Made by a program: the position numbers and the translations under genes. DNA of 64,000 bases, taken from the NCBI GenBank assembly GCA_004297765.1, contig SCTZ01000023.1:1-64000 (forward strand), written 5' to 3'. Positions within the stretch are counted from its first letter, which is position 1. Each line of letters starts with the position of its first letter. The notes under the pieces are model-generated. The model did no database searches, was not told where the DNA came from, and saw nothing but the letters and a program-made list of their open reading frames with translations. Shown here piece by piece: positions 15,419 through 22,976 of the stretch. Source of the stretch: Chloroflexota bacterium. Its GTDB lineage: Bacteria > Chloroflexota > Dehalococcoidia > FW602-bin16.

Positions 15419-16183
15419 TTACTCCGCCGCGTGTAACTGCCAGGGCCACACGAGGTGCATGCCGGGTCCGCGGAAGGCGGTCCCGATGATGGTCAGTGTC
15501 AGAAACGTGGAAACGAAGGCGAAGAACAGCGCGATCAGGATGTCGCGCGTGTTAGCGCCCTTCCAGATCTTGCGCACAAGCGCCACCTGGATGGCCGGTA
15601 GCCCGACCATGAGCCCCATCGGGATGACGTATTCAATGATGAACGTCGGAACCCCCAGGGGGTCAAGCATACGTCGGACGCCGACGAACTCGTTGAAGAG
15701 AACCATCACGACATTCAGCGCCGCGGCGTATATCCCAGAGAACAATGCGATCTGCACGCCCCGGGACGAGTCGAAATAGCGCCCCACACCCTGAGGGCTC
15801 GTGTCCACGAAAGGGATGGCCATCAGCAAAAGGACCGCGGCGCCCGGGACGACCACGCCAGCCAGCGTCGGGTGCATGTGCACCAGGAGCTCCTGAAGGT
15901 TGAGGAAGTACCAGGGCGCCTTGGCCGGGTTCGGCGTGAGGCTGGGGTTGGCGTGGTCCACCAGTGGAGCGTTCACCAGCCACGAGACCGCCAGAAGCAC
16001 GACCAGGAAGACAGCCGCCGCGATGAACTCCCAGATCACCAGGTGCGGCCACGTCATCTCGGTGTCGTCGACATCCTTCGCCAGCTGAGGGACAACTCCC
16101 TCCACCTCCACCAGGGCCAGTAGACGAAGGCGTTCCTCGTCGCCGTTGAGCGGTGGTCGATCGAGCCGAGTTGATGTTGTCAC
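15419..16183 (-). CDS. Cytochrome b subunit IV-type protein (C-terminal half of cytochrome b)
   Basis: The 254-residue product has a soluble N-terminus of about 50 residues and several membrane segments. The Qo-site region reads NPAKAPWYFLNLQELLVHMH, so the usual PEWY motif appears as APWY. This is a split, b6f-like arrangement in which cytochrome b is made as two proteins. The long N-terminal soluble stretch is unlike plant PetD. Start GTG 16183 has AGGGG upstream. A perfect 23-bp hairpin lies between this gene and the cytochrome b gene upstream. Confidence 0.87.
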   Translation of the reverse strand: MTTSTRLDRPPLNGDEERLRLLALVEVEGVVPQLAKDVDDTEMTWPHLVIWEFIAAAVFLVVLLAVSWLVNAPLVDHANPSLTPNPAKAPWYFLNLQELLVHMHPTLAGVVVPGAAVLLLMAIPFVDTSPQGVGRYFDSSRGVQIALFSGIYAAALNVVMVLFNEFVGVRRMLDPLGVPTFIIEYVIPMGLMVGLPAIQVALVRKIWKGANTRDILIALFFAFVSTFLTLTIIGTAFRGPGMHLVWPWQLHAAE

Positions 16184-16263
16184 GATACTTTACCCCTAAT
16201 GTCTGCATTACGAACAAGGCGCATGATCGCGGGACACCCCGGACCCCACCCCGGTTGATAGGG

Positions 16264-16310
16264 ACATCTTGGTTTTGCGGTCGCCTCAGGCGACCGCAAA
16301 ACCAAGATGT
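16264..16310. repeat. Perfect 23-bp inverted repeat inside the bc operon
   Basis: Bases 16264-16286 are the exact reverse complement of 16288-16310 around a single C. The outer arms (ACATCTTGGTTTTG) are unique in the window, but the tip GCGGTCGCCT-C-AGGCGACCGC recurs at 37284-37304, with GGTCGCCT-G-AGGCGACC again at 36282-36298. It occupies the 186-base gap between cytochrome b and subunit IV, so it would fold in the operon mRNA. Confidence 0.88.
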
Positions 16311-16369
16311 CTTCGGCCTTCAGGGCGGGGGCTAGCGAGAGTGTCTGAGTCTAACTTCTGGCATCAATA

Positions 16370-17104
16370 TTAGAGCGGTCCGGAGATGCCACCGTCCTTC
16401 CGAATGCGCCAGAAATGGATGGCCATGAAGATCGCGGCCAGTATCGGGAACCCGATTACGTGCAGAGTATAGAAGCGAATCAGCGCATTCGGTCCGACCT
16501 CGTAGGCGCCCAACAGCATTAGCTTCACCTCACTGCCGACGACCGGCACGTAGCTGGCCATATTTGTTCCCACTGTGATCGCCCAGAACGACAGTTGATC
16601 CCAGGGAAGCAGATATCCGGTGAAGCTGAGCAGAAAGGTGAGCGTTAGCAATATCACGCCCACCACCCAGTTGAACTCCCGCGGCGGCTTGTACGAGCCG
16701 GTGGCGAAGACCCGAACCATGTGCACAAACACCGCCAGCACCATCCCATGGGCGGACCAGCGATGCATGTTGCGCAGCAACATGCCGAAGTTCACAGTCG
16801 TCTCCAGGTCCTTCATGTCCGTATAGGCAAGCTGCACAGCCGGACGGTAATAGAACATGAGGAGAACGCCTGTTATGGACAGAACCAGGAAGAGCAGGAA
16901 GGACAACCCTCCCATGCAGAAGGTGTAGCTGGCCCGCAGCCCATGGCGGCGCACCCGCACAGGATGCAGATGCAGAAACACGTTGCTGGTAACAGCCATG
17001 GACTGCGTCCGCAGGTCCTCCGGCCAACCGTGGCGGAAGATCGATCGCCACGGTCGACTGCGACGTAGCTGTCGACCTAACTGGTTTGCTGCGTTGTATA
17101 ACAC
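16370..17104 (-). CDS. Cytochrome b (b6-type, N-terminal half)
   Basis: The 244-residue product contains the N-terminal [15 protein letters not shown] and [11 protein letters not shown] segments, four membrane helices and two pairs of heme ligands. The first pair is in [10 protein letters not shown] and FVHMV, 14 residues apart; the second in LHVIGFP and AIHFW, 15 apart, which is b6-type rather than mitochondrial spacing. It binds two b hemes and oxidises quinol, probably menaquinol. Start GTG 17104 is supported by GGGGAGGAAGG immediately upstream. Its operon continues with subunit IV, Rieske and cytochrome c. Confidence 0.93.
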   Translation of the reverse strand: MLYNAANQLGRQLRRSRPWRSIFRHGWPEDLRTQSMAVTSNVFLHLHPVRVRRHGLRASYTFCMGGLSFLLFLVLSITGVLLMFYYRPAVQLAYTDMKDLETTVNFGMLLRNMHRWSAHGMVLAVFVHMVRVFATGSYKPPREFNWVVGVILLTLTFLLSFTGYLLPWDQLSFWAITVGTNMASYVPVVGSEVKLMLLGAYEVGPNALIRFYTLHVIGFPILAAIFMAIHFWRIRKDGGISGPL

Positions 17105-17147
17105 GCCTTCCTCCCCGAAGTACGTCGTTCCTCAACTGAATGCTCTT

Positions 17148-17249
17148 TTACAGAATACCGATCCAACGCTGGAGCACTAGGATCGTGGCGATAACCACGG
17201 TCATCGCCGCGAACACGATAGCCAGCTCGAGCGCCTCTCCAACTACCAA
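17148..17249 (-). CDS. 33-residue single-membrane-segment peptide in the bc operon
   Basis: Reading back from TTG 17249 gives 33 residues, beginning MVVGEALELAIVFAAM and ending LQRWIGIL, with TAA at 17148-17150. One hydrophobic segment (about residues 8-25) is flanked by acidic residues on the N side and an arginine on the C side. A near-consensus AAAGGAGG lies seven bases upstream of TTG; the ATG between them reaches a stop after two codons. It sits between the flavoprotein gene (43 bases away) and cytochrome b (43 bases away) on the same strand. Size and context recall the tiny PetG/L/N-type subunits of b6f complexes, but no sequence homology is claimed. Confidence 0.65.
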   Translation of the reverse strand: MVVGEALELAIVFAAMTVVIATILVLQRWIGIL

Positions 17250-17292
17250 AGCATGCCTCCTTTACTGGGTCCTTGCGTCCGGATGGTTGACG

Positions 17293-19101
17293 TTATCTCT
17301 TTTGCCTTGCCGGCTGTATGGAACCGCGTGACGCCGCCTGGGATATCATCTGCGGCGCGCTCTCGACCGGCTCTGCCGGCGGGGGCGCCTCCCACTCGAA
17401 CTGAACCATGCTGATCGCCTTGGTGGGACAGCGATTCTCGCAGAGTCCACAGCGAATGCAGAGCTTCTCGTCGATCACCATAGCCGCCCCAGACGTGGGC
17501 AGATGTCCTCCTAAGGAGACTGCTGTTTGGTCATCGGTCGAAAGGGCTTCGATCGCCACCATGCGCAGCACACCCTGAGGGCAGGCGTCGATGCAGAGAC
17601 CGCATAGGACGCAGCGGGTGGAGTCGATCATCACGTTGATCTGGCACTGGAGGCAGCGGGTTGCCTCGGTCCGGGCCGCCGCAAGTGCCAAACCAAGCTC
17701 GACCTCTTCCTGCAGACTGGCACGCTCCGCTGTAGGCAGCGTGGGCATGGGCGCTCTTTGTGTGGTCAGATAATCCCCATCCCGTTGATAGCGCTGCAGC
17801 ACCGTGAACTTCGCCCTTCGCTGCAGTCGCTGTCCTCCGTTGAGATAGGCGTCAATAGACGCCGAAACGGCGTGCGCATCGGCGATAACCCCGATAACGT
17901 CGCGTGGCCCGGTTATGAAGTCGCCGGCCGCGAAGACACCCGGCTTGTTGGTCATGAACGTGCGCTTGTCCACCTCCAAGCGATCCCAGCGCGACATCTC
18001 CAGCCCGATTTCCGGAGGCAGGAACGTGATATCGGGTGACTGGCTCACCGCCGGGATGACCGTATCCACGGGGAGGATGAACTCGGACCCCGGAACAGGA
18101 ACGGGGCGCCTGCGTCCGCTGGCATCAGGCTCCCCAAGTGCGTTGCGTACGCAGGCCAGGCCGACGATGCGGCTCTGATCGTCGGAATTGATGGCGGTGG
18201 GCGAGACCAAATAGTGGAAAGTGACCCCTTCCTCTTCGGCCTCCTCGATCTCCTCGGCTCCCACGGCCGCCTCGGCCGCCGTGCGCCGGTAGATAACGTG
18301 GACGGACTTGGCACCAAGGCGCACGGCGGAGCGTGCGCAGTCGATGGCGGTGTGCCCCAGACCAATCACGGCCACTCTCTCGCCCAGTCCCGTCGGCTCC
18401 CCCAGGTTCGCCCGGCGCATGAAAGTCACCCCATGCAGTACACCGTCAAGGTGCTCGCCAGGAATCCCGAGCTTCTCCGGCTTGTGCGCTCCAGCCGCGA
18501 TGAGCACAGCATCGAATATGCGGATCAGGTGATCCAACCCGATATCTTTGCCCACCGGCCTGTTCAAATGGATGTCTACACCCAGAGACTCCAGGTCCTG
18601 GATGATGGTATTCTGAATCACGTCGCGCGGGAGCCGGTAGGGTGGTATGCCGACACGCAACATGCCGCCAACGACCGGCAAGGCCTCGAAGATGGCTACT
18701 CGATAGCCCAACTGGGCCAGATCGCTTGCGGCGGTTAGCCCGGTGGGGCCGGCACCGACGATGCCAACCCGCTGACGCTTGCGTTCGATCGGAGTCCCGG
18801 GTCGCGTGCCCAAGCGGCCGAAATCGGCCGCGGAGCGCTTCAAGTGGCAGATCGAGACCGTCTCATCCAGATCGCGGCGCCGGCAAGCACCCTCACAGAG
18901 GCGCACGCACACGCGGCCAAGGATGGCGGGAATCACGTTGGCCGTGCGGTTCACTTCGTAAGCGTCGGCGAAGCGCCCCTGGGCGATCAGCGAGACGTAC
19001 CGGGGAACGTCCGTGTGGGCCGGACAGCGATCCTGGCACTTGATGTTCTTTGCGAACCATTCGGCGCCGGTCCGCACCAGCCGAAACCTGCCCTTGCTCA
19101 T
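17293..19101 (-). CDS. GltD-like FAD/NAD(P) oxidoreductase with C-terminal ferredoxin clusters
   Basis: The 602-residue product starts at ATG 19101 with GAGGTG six bases upstream. The N-terminal region resembles the glutamate synthase small subunit, with cysteines in CQDRCPAHTD and in CVRLCEGACRR. FAD binding is at VGIVGAGPTGL and NAD(P) binding at VAVIGLGHTA, and AAGDF closes the flavin domain. The C-terminus adds two ferredoxin-type 4Fe-4S motifs, CVLCGLCIDACP and CIRCGLCENRCP. No glutamate synthase large subunit is nearby. As first gene of the cytochrome bc operon it probably links NAD(P)H or ferredoxin to the quinone pool or the complex; that role is inferred. Confidence 0.85.
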   Translation of the reverse strand: MSKGRFRLVRTGAEWFAKNIKCQDRCPAHTDVPRYVSLIAQGRFADAYEVNRTANVIPAILGRVCVRLCEGACRRRDLDETVSICHLKRSAADFGRLGTRPGTPIERKRQRVGIVGAGPTGLTAASDLAQLGYRVAIFEALPVVGGMLRVGIPPYRLPRDVIQNTIIQDLESLGVDIHLNRPVGKDIGLDHLIRIFDAVLIAAGAHKPEKLGIPGEHLDGVLHGVTFMRRANLGEPTGLGERVAVIGLGHTAIDCARSAVRLGAKSVHVIYRRTAAEAAVGAEEIEEAEEEGVTFHYLVSPTAINSDDQSRIVGLACVRNALGEPDASGRRRPVPVPGSEFILPVDTVIPAVSQSPDITFLPPEIGLEMSRWDRLEVDKRTFMTNKPGVFAAGDFITGPRDVIGVIADAHAVSASIDAYLNGGQRLQRRAKFTVLQRYQRDGDYLTTQRAPMPTLPTAERASLQEEVELGLALAAARTEATRCLQCQINVMIDSTRCVLCGLCIDACPQGVLRMVAIEALSTDDQTAVSLGGHLPTSGAAMVIDEKLCIRCGLCENRCPTKAISMVQFEWEAPPPAEPVESAPQMISQAASRGSIQPARQKR

Positions 19102-19131
19102 CTATGCACCTCACCGCATCGTCCTGGCTAT

Positions 19132-19192
19132 GTTACCTGTACAAGGTTACTGCGAAGTAACGGGGTGCCACGAAAAGTAACGACAAGGTTAC
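19132..19192. promoter_or_regulatory. Cluster of GTTAC/GTAAC boxes between bc operon and sensor kinase
   Basis: Five boxes occur in 61 bases: GTTAC at 19132, 19146 and 19188, and GTAAC at 19157 and 19177. The pair at 19146-19161 forms GTTACTGCGAAGTAAC, and nearly the same sequence reappears inverted at 22255-22270 after the regulator gene. The cluster lies 31-91 bases upstream of the flavoprotein start and about 100-160 bases upstream of the kinase start. It is a likely binding region for the OmpR-type regulator encoded by the adjacent gene pair, controlling the divergent operons. Confidence 0.6.
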
Positions 19193-19291
19193 AACCATGG
19201 CAACTGCACCTAATGAGGATCACTTGACCGGGTGGAATGTGTTGTAAAGGAAGTTAACCGCATTTACAATGGTGGAGAGGCACACTATAAG

Positions 19292-21526
19292 ATGACACGG
19301 CTGCTGTCCTGGCTCGACAATCTACCACTCCAGTCTCGCATCAGCCTACTGGTTTCGCTCGGGCTGATCAGCGTGCTGGCTCTGCTTACCGTTGTCGCTC
19401 TGCGAGTCGTGCAGGATACCACCGATCGCATCGTGCACGAGCGACTGGTTATCACACAGATGACGGCCACGTATGTCGAAACCCTATTGCAAGAGGCCGT
19501 CAACGATCTCTCCAAAGCCACGACCTTCGCCTCCTTCAACCCGGAGCGAGGCAATCTATCCGAAGAAGAACACCTGATGGCCCATACTTACGGCCAGCTC
19601 GGCAACTTCACGCAGGGGTTGATCCTCGTGGACCGCCATGGCATCGTGGCGCTGGCCCATCCGCGCGAGCTCGCACCGATAGGTCACGACCTCTCCGGCG
19701 AGCCCTATATTCGGGATACGCTGGGGAAGGAGGGTCCCAATGTCTCCAACGCCTTCCGCAACCCCCTGACGGACAGGCCTACCGTGGCCGTGACCATCCC
19801 GGTACACAACAGTGACGGAGAGATCGTCTCCTACCTGACCGGGTTGATCGACCTGACCAGCCCCGCCTTCGCCGGATCGCTTACCTACGCCCAGAATCTC
19901 GGGCGAACCGGCCACGCGGACCTCCTCGATGCCCGCGGCATCGTTGTGGCCTCCTCAGGGCCAGAGCACGTGCTGCACCCCGGCGAGCACCCTGAGTTCT
20001 ACCAGCGCATGCTGCGGGAGCAGCGAGAGAATGTCGAGGCAACACCCTATGTCGAGGACGGACAGGTGGAAGGCGTGCATGTGATGGCCTTCGTACCGCT
20101 CAAGCTGGCTCCCTGGGGTATTGGACTGGGCGGCACAGAAGAAGAGACGTACGCACCGGTGCGCCGCGTGCAGACCGAGGCTAGCGTGGTCGCCGTACTA
20201 TCCTTGTTGCTGGCACTTGTCTTCGTCTGGTTCACCACGCGCCGGGTCGTTCGTCCTGTTGAAGCGTTGATAACTGCTTCCGAGCAAATGGCCTCGGGCG
20301 ATCTCTCCCGCCCGATCTCGATTTCGGGCGGTGGAGAGATAGGCCGTCTTGCCGGCACTTTTGACACGATGCGACTCAAATTGCAGAGCGCCTACCACGC
20401 CCTGAGAATGGAGAAGAGCCAGTATCAGGGCATCTTCCGCTCGATAGCAGATGCGGTGTTCACCGTCGATACCAAGCTATACATCACGTCGTTCAATCCT
20501 GCCGCCGCCCATATGCTAGGCTGGACTGAGAACGAAGTGCTCGGACGGACCTGCGAGGAGGCCCTAGGCTGTCAGGGCGCGAGCGGCGTCTTCTTATGTA
20601 AAACGGACTGGTCATCCACGTCCCACCTGGAGTCGTTGGAATTTCCAGCCAGCACGCGGCTAGTAGTGCACACGCGCTGTGGGGATCCAGTCACTGTAGG
20701 AGCGACCCAGGCGCCCATCTTCGACGACGACGGGCACCTGGTCGGTCTGGTGCACGTGTTGCGCGATATCTCCGCCCAGGAGCAACTGGATCGCATGAAG
20801 GAGCAGTTCATCTCCAACGTGTCTCACGAGTTGCGCTCGCCCCTCGGCCACATCAAGGGCTACGCCACGACGCTGCTGCGCCGGGATGCTTCCTGGGACG
20901 AAAAGACGCAGCGGCGTTTCATCGGCGAGATCGTGCAAGGCAGCGAGCGAATGCAGAAACTGGTGAACGAGCTCCTCGACATGTCACGACTTGAAGCCGG
21001 CCGCTTTGCCATCGAGAAACAGCCAATCCAGGTAGGGCACGTTGCCAGAGCAGCCGTAAAGACAGTGCGGTCGCTGTCCAAGAAGCACAAGTTCGTCGTC
21101 AGCATGCCGCAGAGTCTGCCGCGGGCGCAGGCGGACCCCCATCACATCGAGCAGGTGCTGGTCAATCTGCTGGAGAACGCGGTTAAGTACTCGCCTGAAG
21201 GCGGCTGCATCAGCGTCTTAGGCAGCACGGAGGACGGCACGGTGGTCGTCTCCGTCGCAGACGAGGGCATCGGCATCGCCGAGGATCAGTGGGAGCGCGT
21301 CTTCGAGCGATTCCAACGCGTGGACAGCAGCCTGACTCGTCAAGTGGGCGGCGTGGGACTCGGACTTTCCATCTGTCGTAAGATTATCCAAGCCCATGGC
21401 GGACGAATCTGGGTCGAAAGCAAGATAGGTCAGGGCAGCACGTTCTATTTCAGCCTGCCCATTTTCAGACAAGTAGCTCAGCGCGATCAGGAGTCGCTCG
21501 CACACAAGGGAGGTGTTCTGCCATGA
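19292..21526 (+). CDS. Membrane sensor histidine kinase (Cache-HAMP-PAS-HisKA-HATPase)
   Basis: From ATG 19292 the product is about 744 residues. Two membrane segments (about residues 17-40 and 285-310) flank a double-Cache-like extracytoplasmic sensor. A HAMP domain follows (VRPVEALITASEQMASGDLS), then a PAS domain (YQGIFRSIADAVF). The kinase core has the H-box NVSHELRSPLGHIKGY (phosphorylated His near residue 510), N-box LLENAVKYSP, and G-boxes VADEGIGI and GVGLGLSICR. It autophosphorylates and signals to the regulator encoded next, which it overlaps (ATGA). An upstream GTG or ATG start at 19232 is possible. TTGTAA-17-TACAAT (19242-19270) may be its promoter. Confidence 0.9.
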   Translation: MTRLLSWLDNLPLQSRISLLVSLGLISVLALLTVVALRVVQDTTDRIVHERLVITQMTATYVETLLQEAVNDLSKATTFASFNPERGNLSEEEHLMAHTYGQLGNFTQGLILVDRHGIVALAHPRELAPIGHDLSGEPYIRDTLGKEGPNVSNAFRNPLTDRPTVAVTIPVHNSDGEIVSYLTGLIDLTSPAFAGSLTYAQNLGRTGHADLLDARGIVVASSGPEHVLHPGEHPEFYQRMLREQRENVEATPYVEDGQVEGVHVMAFVPLKLAPWGIGLGGTEEETYAPVRRVQTEASVVAVLSLLLALVFVWFTTRRVVRPVEALITASEQMASGDLSRPISISGGGEIGRLAGTFDTMRLKLQSAYHALRMEKSQYQGIFRSIADAVFTVDTKLYITSFNPAAAHMLGWTENEVLGRTCEEALGCQGASGVFLCKTDWSSTSHLESLEFPASTRLVVHTRCGDPVTVGATQAPIFDDDGHLVGLVHVLRDISAQEQLDRMKEQFISNVSHELRSPLGHIKGYATTLLRRDASWDEKTQRRFIGEIVQGSERMQKLVNELLDMSRLEAGRFAIEKQPIQVGHVARAAVKTVRSLSKKHKFVVSMPQSLPRAQADPHHIEQVLVNLLENAVKYSPEGGCISVLGSTEDGTVVVSVADEGIGIAEDQWERVFERFQRVDSSLTRQVGGVGLGLSICRKIIQAHGGRIWVESKIGQGSTFYFSLPIFRQVAQRDQESLAHKGGVLP

Positions 21527-22227
21527 GGAAAGCTACGATCCTCGTCGTCGACGATGATCCGCACTACGTTCAGCTCGTACGCGTCAACATGCAGGCAAGT
21601 GGCTATCGGGTCTTGACGGCCTCCGACGGTTTGGGCGGACTCAAGATCCTGGAGACCGAACAGCCCGATCTGGTCATCCTGGACATCATGATGCCGTTTC
21701 TCGACGGCTATGAGACCTGCCGCCGGATCCGCGAGTTCTCACTCGTGCCAATCATCATGCTGACGGCACGCGGCGAGCAGGAACACAAAGTACGAGGACT
21801 GCGCGCGGGAGCCGACGACTACGTGACCAAGCCTTTCGGTGCCGATGAGCTCCTGGCCAGGGTGGAGGCCGTGCTGCGGCGCTCCATGGACTCAAGGAAG
21901 CCGCAACGGAAAGGCGACTTCACCTGCGGTGAGCTGACCATCGACTTCGCCCATCATCGCGCGCTGGTAGCCGGCGCCGACGTCGGCCTCTCCGCAACGG
22001 AATTCAAGCTGCTGAGTCAGTTGGTTGCTAACGCGGGATTCGTTGTCTCGCAAGAGGACCTCCTCAGAAAAGTATGGGGGCAAGAATACAGCGACGACCG
22101 CGAGATCCTCAAAGTCTGCATCAGTCGCCTTCGCCAGAAGATCGAGCAGGACCCGCACCATCCACAGTACATCCGCACCCGACGAGGCATTGGCTACAGC
22201 TTCGTCGCTTCTCCCCCACACCCGTAA
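21523..22227 (+). CDS. OmpR/PhoB-family response regulator
   Basis: The 234-residue product has a receiver domain with the acidic pocket VVDDD (residues 8-12), phospho-acceptor D54 in VILDIMMP, a conserved threonine in MLTARG and lysine in VTKPF. A C-terminal winged-helix DNA-binding domain follows (LSATEFKLLSQL, then RRGIGYSF). It overlaps the kinase gene by four bases (ATGA), so the two form a cognate pair. Candidate binding boxes (GTTAC/GTAAC) flank the gene pair. Likely targets are the divergent bc operon and the cytochrome genes downstream. Confidence 0.93.
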   Translation: MRKATILVVDDDPHYVQLVRVNMQASGYRVLTASDGLGGLKILETEQPDLVILDIMMPFLDGYETCRRIREFSLVPIIMLTARGEQEHKVRGLRAGADDYVTKPFGADELLARVEAVLRRSMDSRKPQRKGDFTCGELTIDFAHHRALVAGADVGLSATEFKLLSQLVANAGFVVSQEDLLRKVWGQEYSDDREILKVCISRLRQKIEQDPHHPQYIRTRRGIGYSFVASPPHP

Positions 22228-22270
22228 CCTTCCTGCAACCTTGGCGCCCACATCGTTACCTCGCAGTAAC
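22224..22270. promoter_or_regulatory. GTAAC/GTTAC box group after the response regulator
   Basis: GTAAC at 22224, GTTAC at 22255 and GTAAC at 22266 repeat the motif of 19132-19192. GTTACCTCGCAGTAAC (22255-22270) is the reverse complement, with one change, of 19146-19161. The group lies just upstream of the receiver-only gene, suggesting the same regulator also controls it. Confidence 0.5.
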
Positions 22271-22284
22271 CTTGGGCCGCTACC

Positions 22285-22731
22285 ATGACTACCAACGAAC
22301 TCTGCAAGCAAGGATGGCGCTGCGTGCGTGTTGCAGACAGGTCCAAGGTCCTGGTCGCCGACAGCGACAGCAAGATCCGAGAGCTCATCCGGACCAACCT
22401 GACAACTGATGAGTTCGAGGTCTCTGAGGCTGGCACCGCATGGGACTGCGTTAAGCTGGTCTGGAAAGAGAACCCCGACCTGATCATCCTGGATCTCGGA
22501 CTGCCGGATCACGACGGATGGGAAGTCCTGAACCTGATGAGATTGTCCGGGATCCTGAGCGATGCCGGGGTGATCATTACCAGTGAGGACTTCCTAAGCC
22601 GCTCCGCGCTCCGCAGATCCCAGGCGACCGGATTTATCCGTAAGCCGTTCGATGTCCGTCTCCTGGTTCGCAACGTTCAGAGGGCGCTCGCCGAGCGCCA
22701 AGGCAAGGCCGCCTACGCACGCCAACATTAA
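22285..22731 (+). CDS. Single-domain response regulator (receiver only)
   Basis: The 148-residue product is one receiver domain with a short N-terminal extension: acidic pocket VADSDS, phospho-acceptor D70 in LIILDLGLP, an IITSEDF strand, and the lysine in FIRKPF. It has no output domain, so it may shuttle phosphate or act by protein contact with the neighbouring kinase system. ATG 22285 has only a weak ribosome site; a GTG at 22324 is an alternative that would remove the extension. It follows the OmpR-type regulator by 57 bases containing regulator boxes. Confidence 0.85.
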   Translation: MTTNELCKQGWRCVRVADRSKVLVADSDSKIRELIRTNLTTDEFEVSEAGTAWDCVKLVWKENPDLIILDLGLPDHDGWEVLNLMRLSGILSDAGVIITSEDFLSRSALRRSQATGFIRKPFDVRLLVRNVQRALAERQGKAAYARQH

Positions 22732-22802
22732 TCTCATTGCGGATTCCAGTAGTGCTCTGTGACCAATGAATTGACAGATAGCTGTCTCAAGCAGGCGGTG
22801 GA

Positions 22803-22883
22803 GTGTCATCCTGAGTCGCAGCGAAGGAATCCCCCGGGGCGAGGGGAGCGGATTCTTCGCGCTGCGGCGCTCAGAATGACAGA
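22803..22883. repeat. Dispersed inverted repeat of the GTCATCCTGAG type
   Basis: The left arm GTGTCATCCTGAGTCGCAGC and the right arm ending GCTCAGAATGACAG are complementary, with GAAGGAATC and GGATTCTTC pairing inside. Short intergenic repeats of this kind are scattered in many unrelated bacterial genomes. The 22732-22976 gap holds nothing else clear apart from the cytochrome gene's ribosome site. Confidence 0.7.
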
Positions 22884-22976
22884 CGAACAGGCGCGACTGC
22901 GGTTGACGTGTGTCAGTACACCGGTAACACCGCAGTAGTCCACCACAGCTCGCAATTCGTTTCGTGGAGGAGAAGT

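Noticed and set aside
22803..22883. Riboswitch or leader structure upstream of the octaheme gene
   Set aside because: The inverted arms match a common dispersed intergenic repeat and lie about 95 bases before the gene without a terminator or anti-terminator pair.
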